Shown here: positions 1 through 8,201 of the stretch, in pieces
Layout of the letters: each line of letters opens with the position of its first letter
How positions within the stretch are numbered: the stretch's first letter is position 1
Source of the DNA: Actinacidiphila oryziradicis
GTDB taxonomy: Bacteria > Actinomycetota > Actinomycetes > Streptomycetales > Streptomycetaceae
Direction: 5' to 3'
NCBI RefSeq assembly: GCF_005047355.1
Contig: NZ_SUMC01000036.1
Span: forward strand, 20,233 to 84,232
Length of the DNA stretch: 64,000 nucleotides
Position numbers and translations under genes: made by a program
Notes under the pieces: model-generated
Told to the model about the DNA's origin: nothing
Seen by the model: only the letters and a program-made list of their open reading frames with translations
The model's database searches: none

Positions 1-1309
1 AGCTGTTGAGGACCTGGGCTTTCAGGGTGTCGTAGGCGGTGCTGGTGGTGGTCTCGGCGGTGTCGACGTGGAGGTAGAAGGTGAGGGCGGCGGCGCAGCC
101 GGAGGGGATGGTGACGGATTGGGAGAGGGTGTCGGTGGTGGCTGAGCCGTAACCGTCGAGCCAGGCCTTGTAGGAGCCGGTGCGGGCGGCTTCGCTGCTG
201 CTGGTGGTGATGACGCCGCTGCTGGCGGTCCAGGAAGTGTTGCCTGACTCGAAGCCCGGGTTGGCGAGCAGTTGTGCGGCGGTGCAGGTGCCGCCACCGC
301 CAGTGCTACCGCCAGTGCTACCGCCAGTGCTACCGCCAGTGCTGCCTCCGCCACCGCTGCTGGTGGCGCCGGAGAGCCACTCGGTGGCGTTCAGGGCGAG
401 GGCGGCGTTGGTGGCGCCGGAGTCGTTCCAGCCGTCGTAGAGGGTGTTGCCGGACTGGCCGGTGCCGTCGTCGATGGGGGAGCTGTCGCCCCAGAACGCG
501 ACCCGGCCACTGCCGAAGGTGCTGGTGGCGAAGAAGGCGCCGGTGTTGCCGGAGTAACCGGTGCGGTAGAGCAGGCCCTTGACGGCGGAGTTGTCGGCCG
601 GCTTGAGGGTGGCGGTGGTTCCGTTGGCGAAGAGGCTCTTGGTGACGGTGCCGAAGGAGCCGTTGAGCACCGCGTTGGTGCTGTCGCTGATCGCGGCCGG
701 ATAGCCGGAACTGATGTTGAGCAGATCGACGGAGAAGCCGAACGGGTCGGTGCTGTCGACGCTGTTGTTGGTCATCAGGTCGTTGATGATCGCGGGGGAG
801 TCGTAGCCGTCGTTGTTGCGGTCGCTCCCGGTGTGGTCGGAGATCAGGAAGAGGCCGCCGCCGTTCTGCACGAACGTCATCACGGCGGTCTTCTCCGCCG
901 TGGTCAGCAGGATGTTGGGCTCGGGCAGTACGAAGGTGTTGAAGTTCTGCAGGTCCGTCGCGCTGGAGGTGCCGTAGGTGATCGAGCTGCCCGACGGCAG
1001 GGTCTTGAGGCTGTAGTTGCCGGTCTTCTGCAGGGTCACACCCCAGGAGGAGAGGGCGCCGGTCCAGTCGGTCTCCGATGACGGGCTGGCGTTCTGGGCC
1101 AGCGGGTCCGGCTTGCTGGTGCTGATGATCCAGTCGGCGTTGCCGGCCTCCTCGGCGTGCGCGTCGTCGAAGAGCACGCGGTTGGTGGTGGCCGCGGCGG
1201 CGGTGGGGGCGGTCTGGACAGCGTGCACGGCGGCGCCCGTGGTGAGGGCTCCGAGGACGGCTATTGCGCCGATGAGTCTGCGGCGGCGGGACTTACCGGA
1301 TCCGAGCAT
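1..1309 (-). CDS. Secreted protein, GATase-like domain plus C-terminal beta-sandwich (3' end outside window)
   Basis: The reading frame stays open to the left edge, so the C-terminus is missing. I chose the ATG at 1309 because GGAGG lies 8 bases before it; an in-frame ATG at 1324 has no ribosome site. The product starts with a signal peptide (MLGSGKSRRRR, hydrophobic core, AVHA cut region). Residues about 45-275 look like a secreted glutamine-amidotransferase-like (DUF4350/ThuA-type) fold, with segments such as FVLPEPN and GLFLISDHTG. A (GGST)n linker follows, then a domain starting LLANPGFESG with two cysteines, typical of Streptomyces exoenzyme add-on beta-sandwich modules. Such proteins are often annotated as hydrolases, but I see no certain catalytic residues. 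Confidence 0.75.
   Translation of the reverse strand, partial: MLGSGKSRRRRLIGAIAVLGALTTGAAVHAVQTAPTAAAATTNRVLFDDAHAEEAGNADWIISTSKPDPLAQNASPSSETDWTGALSSWGVTLQKTGNYSLKTLPSGSSITYGTSSATDLQNFNTFVLPEPNILLTTAEKTAVMTFVQNGGGLFLISDHTGSDRNNDGYDSPAIINDLMTNNSVDSTDPFGFSVDLLNISSGYPAAISDSTNAVLNGSFGTVTKSLFANGTTATLKPADNSAVKGLLYRTGYSGNTGAFFATSTFGSGRVAFWGDSSPIDDGTGQSGNTLYDGWNDSGATNAALALNATEWLSGATSSGGGGSTGGSTGGSTGGSTGGGGTCTAAQLLANPGFESGNTSWTASSGVITTSSSEAARTGSYKAWLDGYGSATTDTLSQSVTIPSGCAAALTFYLHVDTAETTTSTAYDTLKAQVLNS
299..346. repeat. 12-bp tandem repeat encoding (GGST)n linker
   Basis: Four copies of the unit GCCAGTGCTACC, the last with one change, lie head to tail. On the minus strand they encode the Gly-Gly-Ser-Thr linker between the two domains of the secreted protein. 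Perfect repetition at DNA level, in a region where codons could vary, suggests recent slippage expansion, so linker length probably differs between strains. Confidence 0.85.
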
Positions 1310-1460
1310 CCGTCGTACCTCCATGTGGGGGGTGGGTGGTGGCGGTGCGGGTGCCAATTCTTCGCGCGTAGACCATAGGCCGGGATGCTGCCAGGCCACG
1401 AGCTTTTGAACGGTACATGGCGATAATGGTGTCGGGCAACGGCCCCCGTCCAAGGAACTG

Positions 1461-2468
1461 TTAAAGTCGCGCCGCAGTCTCCCTCAGCTGCTGGTGCAGC
1501 CCCCGGTGTGGATCCCCGGCCGGCAGCCATCCCTTGCGGAACTTCGCCAGTGCCGTGTAATTCGTGTCGCAGACGTTGGCGAGCGGCGACTCCACCCCCT
1601 GTGTCACCAGCTGGTACGCGTCCAGCTGCGACAGCCCGTAGTCCCGCGCCAGCCACTGGACGAGGTCGAGCTGGGCGATCCGGAAGGCGTCCTCCAGCGG
1701 GCGTGCCGAACCCGTCGACATGATGTAGCCGTCCGACTCCAGCCGGGGCCAAGGCGTCGAGACACCCTTGAGCAGCTCCACGATCACCACCGAGTTCATC
1801 GCGCACTCCACCGCGACCCCGCAGGTCTCGCCCTCCCCCTGCCGGGCGTGCCCGTCGCCGAGGCTCAGCAGCGCGCCCTCCACATTTACACCGAGGTAAC
1901 AGGTGACGCCCGCCCTCATCTCGGGCGTGTCCATGTTGCCGCCGTGCGCGTCCGGTACGAGCGCCGAGCGCACCTCCAGGTTCGCCGGGGCGACCCCGAC
2001 CGTGCCGTGCATCGGGTCGAGCGGCAGCTCGACCGTGACGTCGCTGTCGCGCGCCGCGAACAGGCAGGTCCGGCGCTCCAGGTCGAGCTGCCACATCCAC
2101 ACCACCTCCGGCAGCGGCGGCTGGAGCGTCGCAGTGGCGTGGGTCGAGGTCAGCGCCCCGAAGAACGGCACGGTGGTGGATGCCGCCCAGTCACGCGCCG
2201 GCTCGATGGACACGAAGTGCACCGCCACTGTGTCGCCGACCTCGGCGCCCTCCACGTAGAACGGACCCGTCTGAGGATTGAGGAACGGAAAATCGCACAC
2301 TTCGGACACCAGGTCCTTCTCGGACCGCACCCGTCCCGCGAAGCAGTCCTCCGTGTACAGGTCAAGCACGGTGCCCGGCTTGATCCGCGCCACCGGCGGC
2401 GCCCCGCCGAAGGTCCAGGCGTACTCGCCCGGCCCGGGGCGAACGGTGATGATTCTCGGGTCGCTCAT
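1461..2468 (-). CDS. Acetamidase/formamidase family protein
   Basis: A 335-residue cytosolic protein of the FmdA_AmdA family, which hydrolyses short amides such as acetamide or formamide to the acid and ammonia. Family signs are the early PGPGEYAWTFGG segment, the FPFLNPQTGPF region, the HGGNMDTPEM motif near the middle and the LGDGHARQGEGE motif, which supplies metal-site residues. The ATG at 2468 has a GGAG 11 bases upstream and gives the usual family length. The gene stands alone between a secreted protein and DUF5302. Its natural amide is not evident. Confidence 0.88.
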   Translation of the reverse strand: MSDPRIITVRPGPGEYAWTFGGAPPVARIKPGTVLDLYTEDCFAGRVRSEKDLVSEVCDFPFLNPQTGPFYVEGAEVGDTVAVHFVSIEPARDWAASTTVPFFGALTSTHATATLQPPLPEVVWMWQLDLERRTCLFAARDSDVTVELPLDPMHGTVGVAPANLEVRSALVPDAHGGNMDTPEMRAGVTCYLGVNVEGALLSLGDGHARQGEGETCGVAVECAMNSVVIVELLKGVSTPWPRLESDGYIMSTGSARPLEDAFRIAQLDLVQWLARDYGLSQLDAYQLVTQGVESPLANVCDTNYTALAKFRKGWLPAGDPHRGLHQQLRETAARL

Positions 2469-2584
2469 GGCTGTGCCGCTCCACTCTCGTCGAGGCCGGC
2501 CGGGTGGCCGTCCGAGATACCTGCCAGACAGGGTGGCGGCAAAATCTGGCGCCGGTCCAGCCCATGACGTGGGACGCTGTGCGT

Positions 2585-2833
2585 ATGACCGACGCACAGC
2601 AGGAGGAGCCCATGGCCGCCGAGGCAGCGGACCTCGAAGAGTCCGAGGTCCCGGAGGCCGCAGAGGCTCCCGAGGACGATGTGAAGCGCAAGTTCCGGGA
2701 GGCCCTGGAACGCAAGCGCGGGCTGAAGGCCGGTACCGCCTCCGGCGGCACCGGACCGGACCGTACGAAGATCCATGGCGCCCACGGCCGGGCCGGAGGG
2801 GCGCGGGAGTTCCGCCGTAAGAGCGGCGGCTGA
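2585..2833 (+). CDS. DUF5302 domain-containing small protein
   Basis: An 82-residue acidic-then-basic protein. Its core, DDVKRKFREALERKRG, followed by a Gly-rich stretch with KIHGAHG and the C-terminus REFRRKSGG, matches the Streptomyces DUF5302 family of unknown function. The N-terminal third is rich in Glu and Ala and likely disordered. A second in-frame ATG at 2612 has AGGAGG five bases upstream and may be the true start (73 residues); the 2585 ATG has no clear ribosome site. It converges on the GNAT gene at 2846. No function can be assigned from sequence. Confidence 0.82.
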   Translation: MTDAQQEEPMAAEAADLEESEVPEAAEAPEDDVKRKFREALERKRGLKAGTASGGTGPDRTKIHGAHGRAGGAREFRRKSGG

Positions 2834-2845
2834 GCTGAGTGGAAG

Positions 2846-3355
2846 TCACCGCTTCAGCAGGAGCGCCATGATCAGTCGGTCGCCGCCGCGGCCGAAGTAG
2901 CCGTCGCGGCGGCCGACCTCGGTGAACCCGAGGGACCGGTACAGGGCTACGGCGTCCGCATTGTGCGGTTCCACGCTGAGCCGCACCTCGCCGACCTGGT
3001 CGTCCGTCAACAGCCGTAGCATCTCGGCCAGCAATACCCGGCCGTGTCCCAGACCCCGGTACTGCTTCAGCACCCCCAGGCCCAGTATCCAGCTGACCTG
3101 ACCGCGGGGGACCGTGGCCGCCAGTACGTACCCGGACAGCCCGGCGCCGTGGTCGAGGACCAGGAAGCGGTCCCCGTGGACGTCGAACAGCTGCCGCAGG
3201 ACGAAGTACGGGTAGGCGGCCCCCACGAAGATCGCCTGATCGAGCAGGGCCAGTCTGGGCAAGTCCTCCTCGGCCACCATTCTCACCCGGAGTCTGCCCT
3301 CCGGCCTGCCCTCTTCGCCCTGCCACTCGCGCCGATCACCGGGACGAGCCCTCAC
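2846..3355 (-). CDS. GNAT family N-acetyltransferase
   Basis: A 169-residue acetyltransferase. I chose the GTG at 3355 because AGGAGG lies six bases before it; longer in-frame readings lack a ribosome site. The GNAT core is clear: an N-terminal segment RMVAEEDLPRLALLD, the beta-4 strand ILGLGVLKQYRG, the acetyl-CoA loop QYRGLGHGRVLL (Q/RxxGxG/A pattern) and the terminal VEPHNADAVALYRSLGF motif. Architecture resembles RimI-like protein or small-molecule acetyltransferases, but the acceptor is unknown. It faces away from the SCO2525-type gene, sharing a 229-bp intergenic region that contains a strong hairpin. Confidence 0.85.
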   Translation of the reverse strand: MRARPGDRREWQGEEGRPEGRLRVRMVAEEDLPRLALLDQAIFVGAAYPYFVLRQLFDVHGDRFLVLDHGAGLSGYVLAATVPRGQVSWILGLGVLKQYRGLGHGRVLLAEMLRLLTDDQVGEVRLSVEPHNADAVALYRSLGFTEVGRRDGYFGRGGDRLIMALLLKR

Positions 3356-3394
3356 ATCAGTCCTCCTCGTTGGCCCACCGACCAGTGCGGGTAA

Positions 3395-3417
3395 GAGCGT
3401 CCGCCCGGCGGACGCTC
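3395..3417. promoter_or_regulatory. 10-bp perfect inverted repeat upstream of GNAT
   Basis: GAGCGTCCGC and its exact complement GCGGACGCTC flank a three-base loop. It lies 40 bases before the GTG of the minus-strand GNAT and 168 bases before the plus-strand methyltransferase, within the divergent promoter region. It could be a leader hairpin of the GNAT mRNA or an operator; sequence alone does not decide. Confidence 0.45.
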
Positions 3418-3584
3418 CAAGTGCGACACTCCGGTCAAACATAGGGCAACGTGCGCCAAGGGTGAATAGGGCGTGCGGCTGCTTGACGCCGGAGCCGTAT
3501 CCGTAAAGTGGCCGCAATCGCCGGTTGGGGTCATTTTCTCCACAGCGGCGGGCCGGGAAGGTTGCGGAGCGCTACAGTTGCTAC

Positions 3585-4358
3585 ATGGAGCAGCCGTCGG
3601 CAGAGGCCGAGTACGCGTCGGGCATCAGTAACAGTGACGCCCCTTGGGACCTGTTCGACTCCCGTGCGTATCTCGATCACAACTACCAGGATCTGCGGCA
3701 GGACGACCGGCAGATCATCATGGCCGTCCGCGACTATTTCTGCGAGCACTTCCGGCATCGACAGCCGGCAGGGAAACTGTCGGGAATTGATGTGGGATCC
3801 GGCACCAATCTCTACCCCTCACTCAGCCTGCTGCCATGGTGTTCCGACATCACTCTTTATGAGCGGTCGGCGGGCAATGTCGTATGGCTGGAGAGAGAGA
3901 TCCAGCACTATTCGTCGAACTGGGACCGCTTCTGGCAGCTGTTCACCGATCGGGAGCCCTATCGGCGGGTCGGGGACCCACGTGGCCGGCTGTCCGGCCT
4001 GGCCACGGTCGAAAAGGGCGATCTGTTCGACCTCCGGCCCGGCGGCTGGTCCATCGGCACCATGTTCTTCGTCGCCGAATCCCTCTCCACCGCGCGTACG
4101 GAGTTCGAGGAAGCGCTGGCAAAATTCATCGCCGCCCTCACTCCGGGGGCGCCTTTCGCCGCCGCGTTCATGGAGAATTCGGAGGGCTACCGGGTGGGGG
4201 ACCTGGAATTCCCGGCCTATCCGGTGGAGGAGCCACAGGTCCGCGACTGCCTGGCGCCACGCACCGACGATCTTGTGATCACCCGGCTCGGATTCCCGGG
4301 AGAGCCCCTCCGGGACGGCTACACAGGAATGATCCTGGCCTGCGGAGTGACCTCGTAG
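3585..4358 (+). CDS. SCO2525-family SAM-dependent methyltransferase
   Basis: A 257-residue class I methyltransferase, first gene of the cassette. The SAM motif I IDVGSGTNLYP is at residues 68-78, followed by the acidic end of strand 2 in ITLYERS. The N-terminal WDLFDSRAYLDHNYQ resembles the NNMT/PNMT/TEMT group of small-molecule N-methyltransferases (SxxYxxxY-type segment). The ATG at 3585 fits the family length; an in-frame TTG at 3525 is less likely and no strong ribosome site is visible. It is followed after about 80 bases by the SCO2524-type gene. Gene order matches the SCO2525-to-SCO2521 block recalled from Streptomyces genomes. Substrate unknown. Confidence 0.82.
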   Translation: MEQPSAEAEYASGISNSDAPWDLFDSRAYLDHNYQDLRQDDRQIIMAVRDYFCEHFRHRQPAGKLSGIDVGSGTNLYPSLSLLPWCSDITLYERSAGNVVWLEREIQHYSSNWDRFWQLFTDREPYRRVGDPRGRLSGLATVEKGDLFDLRPGGWSIGTMFFVAESLSTARTEFEEALAKFIAALTPGAPFAAAFMENSEGYRVGDLEFPAYPVEEPQVRDCLAPRTDDLVITRLGFPGEPLRDGYTGMILACGVTS

Positions 4359-4440
4359 TCCGTCTGAACGACCGCAACACCGCATGAAATCCGCATGTAT
4401 GTCACACGGAAATACCAACGGGAGAGGGGCGGGGGAGAGG

Positions 4441-6285
4441 ATGCGGATCCGGCCACGCCAGCAGCTGCTCGAAATCTGGCAGGCGATCGCCCGCCATTCC
4501 TTCTCGGACGGCGTTCTGGACTGGGGGAAGCTGGGCGGTTCCAGCAGTGTGAGCGACGCGGAGCAGTTGCTCTGCCTCATGTACCCGGCTTCGGAACTGC
4601 CGCCCTTCCGGCTTGACGCTCCTGACGAGACGGCAGAGGACGTACTGGCCGCGCTCAAGGGCATCGGTGACAATGTCGAGATCCCCACCAGGCTGATCAG
4701 TGCCCTGGCCGGGTTCATGGACATGCACACCAGCGACACGGCCACACCCACTTTCTCCGCGGGTCACTACCTCTTCCCCGTGGATCCCGACGAGGAGTTG
4801 ACGCCGGAGCAGCGAGAACTGGGAGTCGTCGACTCGTACTCCATGTCCATCTCGCTGGCGCTCTCCACCCTCGGATTCCTGAAGATCTTCAAACGGGAGA
4901 TCCGCCGGGACGATCTGAGGGACACGGCGGACGCGTTGTACGAGGCCACCAGCGTGCGTCTCACCGCGGCCATGGTGAGCCTCCTGCGCAGCTTCACCGT
5001 GAATCTCTTCGACGCCGATTCACCCCGGGGCCATACGCTCTGCCGCACCGTGAACCAGTCGAACATGTCCAACCGCCTTGTGGTCCAGGAACTCCAGCGC
5101 GAACTGAGACCGCTTCGTGCCTCCATCAAGGAGTACTTCACCCTCGGGCTCAACATCGTCGGAGACCTGGACAACAACAACCTCCTCATGGAATGCGGCT
5201 GGTCCTGGGGAATCGTCCAGGACGCGCCGCAGGTCGACACCACGGACCCCGTCGGAACCCAGCCCAAGGGCGTGGCGATTCCCGCTCCGTACCTCTATTT
5301 CACCGTGGTCGCGCTCGACGGAATCGCCGACCTGTTCTCGGAGCGGACGCTGATCCTCGGTCTGCTCAACGAGGAACAGCAGCGTCTCGCCCAGGCACTG
5401 CGACTGCGCTGGGAACTCACCCAGCAGTACTGGTCGATGATCGCCCGCTTCGGCGACGAGAAATGGCCACTGGAGGACATTCCCTGGCGCACCACCGGGC
5501 AGCAGCAGGAATCGGAGTACTTCAGCCTTCTGGTGGCCTCGATTCTCGTCCAGGACCTCGACCGGCGCCGGGCGACGGACGATGACCTCACCCGAACGGT
5601 GGCGGTCATGGAGGAGCTCGCGGTAAGGGCCAAAATCACCCGCCGGATGACATCGGACGACCCGACGGTCTCCCTCCTGCACAATCCCGGTGTACGGCTG
5701 CCGCTCACCGGCGGTGAGAGCCTCGGGCCCGCCATGCAATGGTCCGTGCCGGACTTCTCCACCCAGCTGCTCAAACGCACCCTCCAGCTCTGCAGCATGT
5801 CGCGGCGCAGCGAATCGCACGACCGGCTCCTGGGCCTGGCCGAGCAGGTAATGGACCACCTGTGGCTGCGGCGTATCAGTTCCGGCCCCGGAATCAGGCT
5901 CTGGGACAATATCAGCGCCGTCTTCCCGGATCTCGAGACGGCGAAAGCGCATTTGTCGTGGAACATGACCGAGCGCGTCGTCGAATGTATGGTGGTGGCC
6001 GCGAATCTCTTCGGGCAGCCACCGATCCGCAGCCCTCAGCTGACAGAACTCGCCACGTCCTTGCTGAGCGAGGCCGGGCACATTTTCGACAGGGAGATGA
6101 TGGAGCCGTCCTCCGCCGGGAACAATTCCCTGGACAGCAGCCTGCGAATCGCCGAGATGAAGATGGCGCGGGCACGCCAGATTCTCGACGACCGTCCCGG
6201 GACGTCCTTCGCCCTGACCATGCAAGTGCTCACCTCGCTGGACGAGCTGGTCGTCGCCCGGCGAGCCGCGACGAAGCGGGCGTGA
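4441..6285 (+). CDS. SCO2524-family protein, large helical
   Basis: A 614-residue soluble protein without signal peptide or membrane segments, predicted mostly helical. No catalytic motif is recognisable. Segments such as IKEYFTLGLNIVGDLDNNN and WSMIARFGDEKWPLED look well structured. The ATG at 4441 follows directly on a GGGGGAGAGG tract; an in-frame ATG at 4384 would add 19 residues. Three bases separate its stop from the next gene. The family is known to me only as a conserved actinobacterial partner of the variant P-loop ATPase; a scaffold, adaptor or NTPase-regulator role is inference. Confidence 0.75.
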   Translation: MRIRPRQQLLEIWQAIARHSFSDGVLDWGKLGGSSSVSDAEQLLCLMYPASELPPFRLDAPDETAEDVLAALKGIGDNVEIPTRLISALAGFMDMHTSDTATPTFSAGHYLFPVDPDEELTPEQRELGVVDSYSMSISLALSTLGFLKIFKREIRRDDLRDTADALYEATSVRLTAAMVSLLRSFTVNLFDADSPRGHTLCRTVNQSNMSNRLVVQELQRELRPLRASIKEYFTLGLNIVGDLDNNNLLMECGWSWGIVQDAPQVDTTDPVGTQPKGVAIPAPYLYFTVVALDGIADLFSERTLILGLLNEEQQRLAQALRLRWELTQQYWSMIARFGDEKWPLEDIPWRTTGQQQESEYFSLLVASILVQDLDRRRATDDDLTRTVAVMEELAVRAKITRRMTSDDPTVSLLHNPGVRLPLTGGESLGPAMQWSVPDFSTQLLKRTLQLCSMSRRSESHDRLLGLAEQVMDHLWLRRISSGPGIRLWDNISAVFPDLETAKAHLSWNMTERVVECMVVAANLFGQPPIRSPQLTELATSLLSEAGHIFDREMMEPSSAGNNSLDSSLRIAEMKMARARQILDDRPGTSFALTMQVLTSLDELVVARRAATKRA

Positions 6286-6288
6286 GCG

Positions 6289-7206
6289 ATGCTGGTCTTC
6301 GCCGCCTCCGACAAGGGAGGCACCGGACGGTCGGTCACCAGCGCCAACATCGCCTTCCGGCGCGCCCTGTCCGGCGATGATGTCGCCTACCTCGACTTCG
6401 ACTTCGGCTCGCCGACCTCCGGCACCGTCTTCGACATCCCCGGCTCGCTCCGGGGAGTGGAGCACGGCGGTATGCACTCCTACCTGCAGGGCAGGGTGAG
6501 CGAGCCCGACCGGGTCGATGTGTGGGCCGAGACCGAGCGCGACGCGCTGCGCTTCCGGCCGCCCGGCGCGGGACAGCTGGTGCTGCTCCCGGGCGACCGC
6601 GGCGGCGGAGAGTTCGCCGTCAACCGGGAGATGGTGCGCCGCTGCACCGACCTCTTCCTGCGCCTGGAGGAGGAGTTCGACGTCATCCTCATCGACCTCA
6701 GCGCCGGCCGTTCCTACGCGGTGGAGCTGGTCCTGGCGGCGACGTCCAAGCCCGAGCTCAGCGGCATCACCGTCCGCTGGCTGGTGTTCCACCGCTGGAC
6801 CCGGCAGCACATAGCGGCAGCGGCCGGACTGGTCTTCGGGGACCGCGGGATCCTCGACGCGGGACTGGCACTGGGCCACCAGGAGGAGGGGCTCCGCGAC
6901 TCCATCCGCTTCGTACGGGCCGCGGTCCCCGACCCGGACTCCCCGGAACTGGCCCATGTGCGGCCGGCCCAGGCCGCCTGGCTGCGCAAGTGCGACCAGG
7001 ATCTCAAGGACTTCGCCGCCGAGCTCAAGCTGGGACGCAGCAAAACCCTCGGAGTGGTGCCGCTGGAACCCGTCCTCCAGTGGCGCGAGCAGCTCATCAC
7101 CGACGATGACGTCCTGGCGAGCAGGGTGGCCAACATCGAGACGGTAAGGGCGCTGACGGCGCTGGCGGACGAACTCACCCGCGACAAGTCGTGGGAGGCA
7201 CTGTGA
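6289..7206 (+). CDS. SCO2523-family variant P-loop (MinD/ParA-like) protein
   Basis: A 305-residue protein of the ParA/MinD/SIMIBI fold. The N-terminal strand runs into DKGGTGRSV at residues 8-16, where the canonical deviant Walker A KGGxGK(S/T) has Arg in place of the phosphate-binding Lys; the signature Lys9 is kept. The switch I-like DFDFGSPTSG is at 36-45 and the Walker B-like strand VILIDLSAGRSYAVE near 125-139. Lack of the P-loop lysine suggests altered or absent hydrolysis, though Arg may still bind nucleotide. It lies between the SCO2524- and SCO2522-type genes, with TGATG overlap to the latter, implying translational coupling. Confidence 0.85.
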   Translation: MLVFAASDKGGTGRSVTSANIAFRRALSGDDVAYLDFDFGSPTSGTVFDIPGSLRGVEHGGMHSYLQGRVSEPDRVDVWAETERDALRFRPPGAGQLVLLPGDRGGGEFAVNREMVRRCTDLFLRLEEEFDVILIDLSAGRSYAVELVLAATSKPELSGITVRWLVFHRWTRQHIAAAAGLVFGDRGILDAGLALGHQEEGLRDSIRFVRAAVPDPDSPELAHVRPAQAAWLRKCDQDLKDFAAELKLGRSKTLGVVPLEPVLQWREQLITDDDVLASRVANIETVRALTALADELTRDKSWEAL

Positions 7207-8201
7207 TGGGAGGCGCTGTGAACGGCCCGGCCTTCCGCGAGGCCACCGCGGACCCGAACACCGAAGCCGTGCCGCTCTCCCATGTCTCCCTGGAGATCGG
7301 GCACCTCTACATGGAGGACTTCGCGGCCGGGCCGAAGCGGCTGCGCAGCCAGTTCGAGCAGGTCAAGCCGTGGGCCGACGCGGCGCTCGCGGCCGGTGCG
7401 AATGCCGCGGGCGGACGCCGCCCCCGGTTGAGCACCTGCTTCCTGGTGGACGACTACTTCACCCGCTTCTCCACACCGGCGGAGGTGCTGCCCACCCTGC
7501 TCTCCGAAGCGGAGGCCGCGGGCCTGCGCATCGACTACCTGGCCCGCGAATCAGCCTGCGCCGGAACCGACCGGCTGCCCCTGGCACGGTGGGCCCAGCA
7601 CCGGCTGGTGGAATCCCCGGCGCCGGGGAACAACGGTTCCCGGCCCGCGGTGACGAAGACCGGCTGGCTGAGCAACGGCGAACGCTCGCCGTCCTCCGAT
7701 CCGCTGGAGGCCATGAGCCAGGGTGGCGGCTGGCGGCCGCCCTCCGAGAACGGCGCGCGCCGCCATTCGGTCTTCGTGGACGTCGAGCTGTGGGACGAGC
7801 ACGACAGCCACGACCATCACCGGGACGCCGACGGCCGTACCTGGTCCTGCCCCTTTCTGGCCACCGTGTGGCAGCTGCTCCGACTGGGCCTGGTCCGGTA
7901 CGAGGGGAAGGCGGTACTGCGCCCGCAGCCGCAGACCGGGGACTTCCCGGGCCAGTGGGACGACCTACCGCCGCTGATCCAGCTCAATCCCGCGGCCGCG
8001 CCGTTCGCCGCCTACCGTTCGGTGTCCGTGCTGCCCACCCGCTTCCTTCCGGTCGAGCACGCGGTGCGCGTCATCCTCGGCCAGTTGGCGGTGGAGGAGC
8101 CGGCGCTGCTCCAAGTGGCCGAGCGGGCGGCCCGCGAGGGCTTACCGGTGCCGCGTGAGCCGGCCGACCGGATCTCCTACGCCTTCTACGGCGAACCATG
8201 A
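7206..8201 (+). CDS. SCO2522-family protein
   Basis: A 331-residue soluble protein of unknown function. The ATG at 7206 overlaps the previous stop (TGATG) and has GGGAGG seven bases upstream; an in-frame GTG at 7218 with its own GGAGG is a possible alternative. Conserved-looking segments are LSTCFLVDDYFTRFSTP, LRIDYLARESACAG and a His/Asp-rich DEHDSHDHHRD patch that could bind metal. The Leu codon at 8142-8144 is TTA, so full translation should need the bldA tRNA. It overlaps the next gene by ATGA. Confidence 0.8.
   Translation: MGGAVNGPAFREATADPNTEAVPLSHVSLEIGHLYMEDFAAGPKRLRSQFEQVKPWADAALAAGANAAGGRRPRLSTCFLVDDYFTRFSTPAEVLPTLLSEAEAAGLRIDYLARESACAGTDRLPLARWAQHRLVESPAPGNNGSRPAVTKTGWLSNGERSPSSDPLEAMSQGGGWRPPSENGARRHSVFVDVELWDEHDSHDHHRDADGRTWSCPFLATVWQLLRLGLVRYEGKAVLRPQPQTGDFPGQWDDLPPLIQLNPAAAPFAAYRSVSVLPTRFLPVEHAVRVILGQLAVEEPALLQVAERAAREGLPVPREPADRISYAFYGEP

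Noticed and set aside
299..346. Short regular repeats considered as a CRISPR array
   Set aside because: The units are contiguous without spacers and encode a protein linker; no cas genes are present.
5020..6957. 645-residue open frame on the minus strand opposite the SCO2524 and SCO2523 genes
   Set aside because: It is rich in Gly, Arg, Val and His, has no domain and lies exactly over genes with normal codon usage; a typical high-GC antisense shadow.
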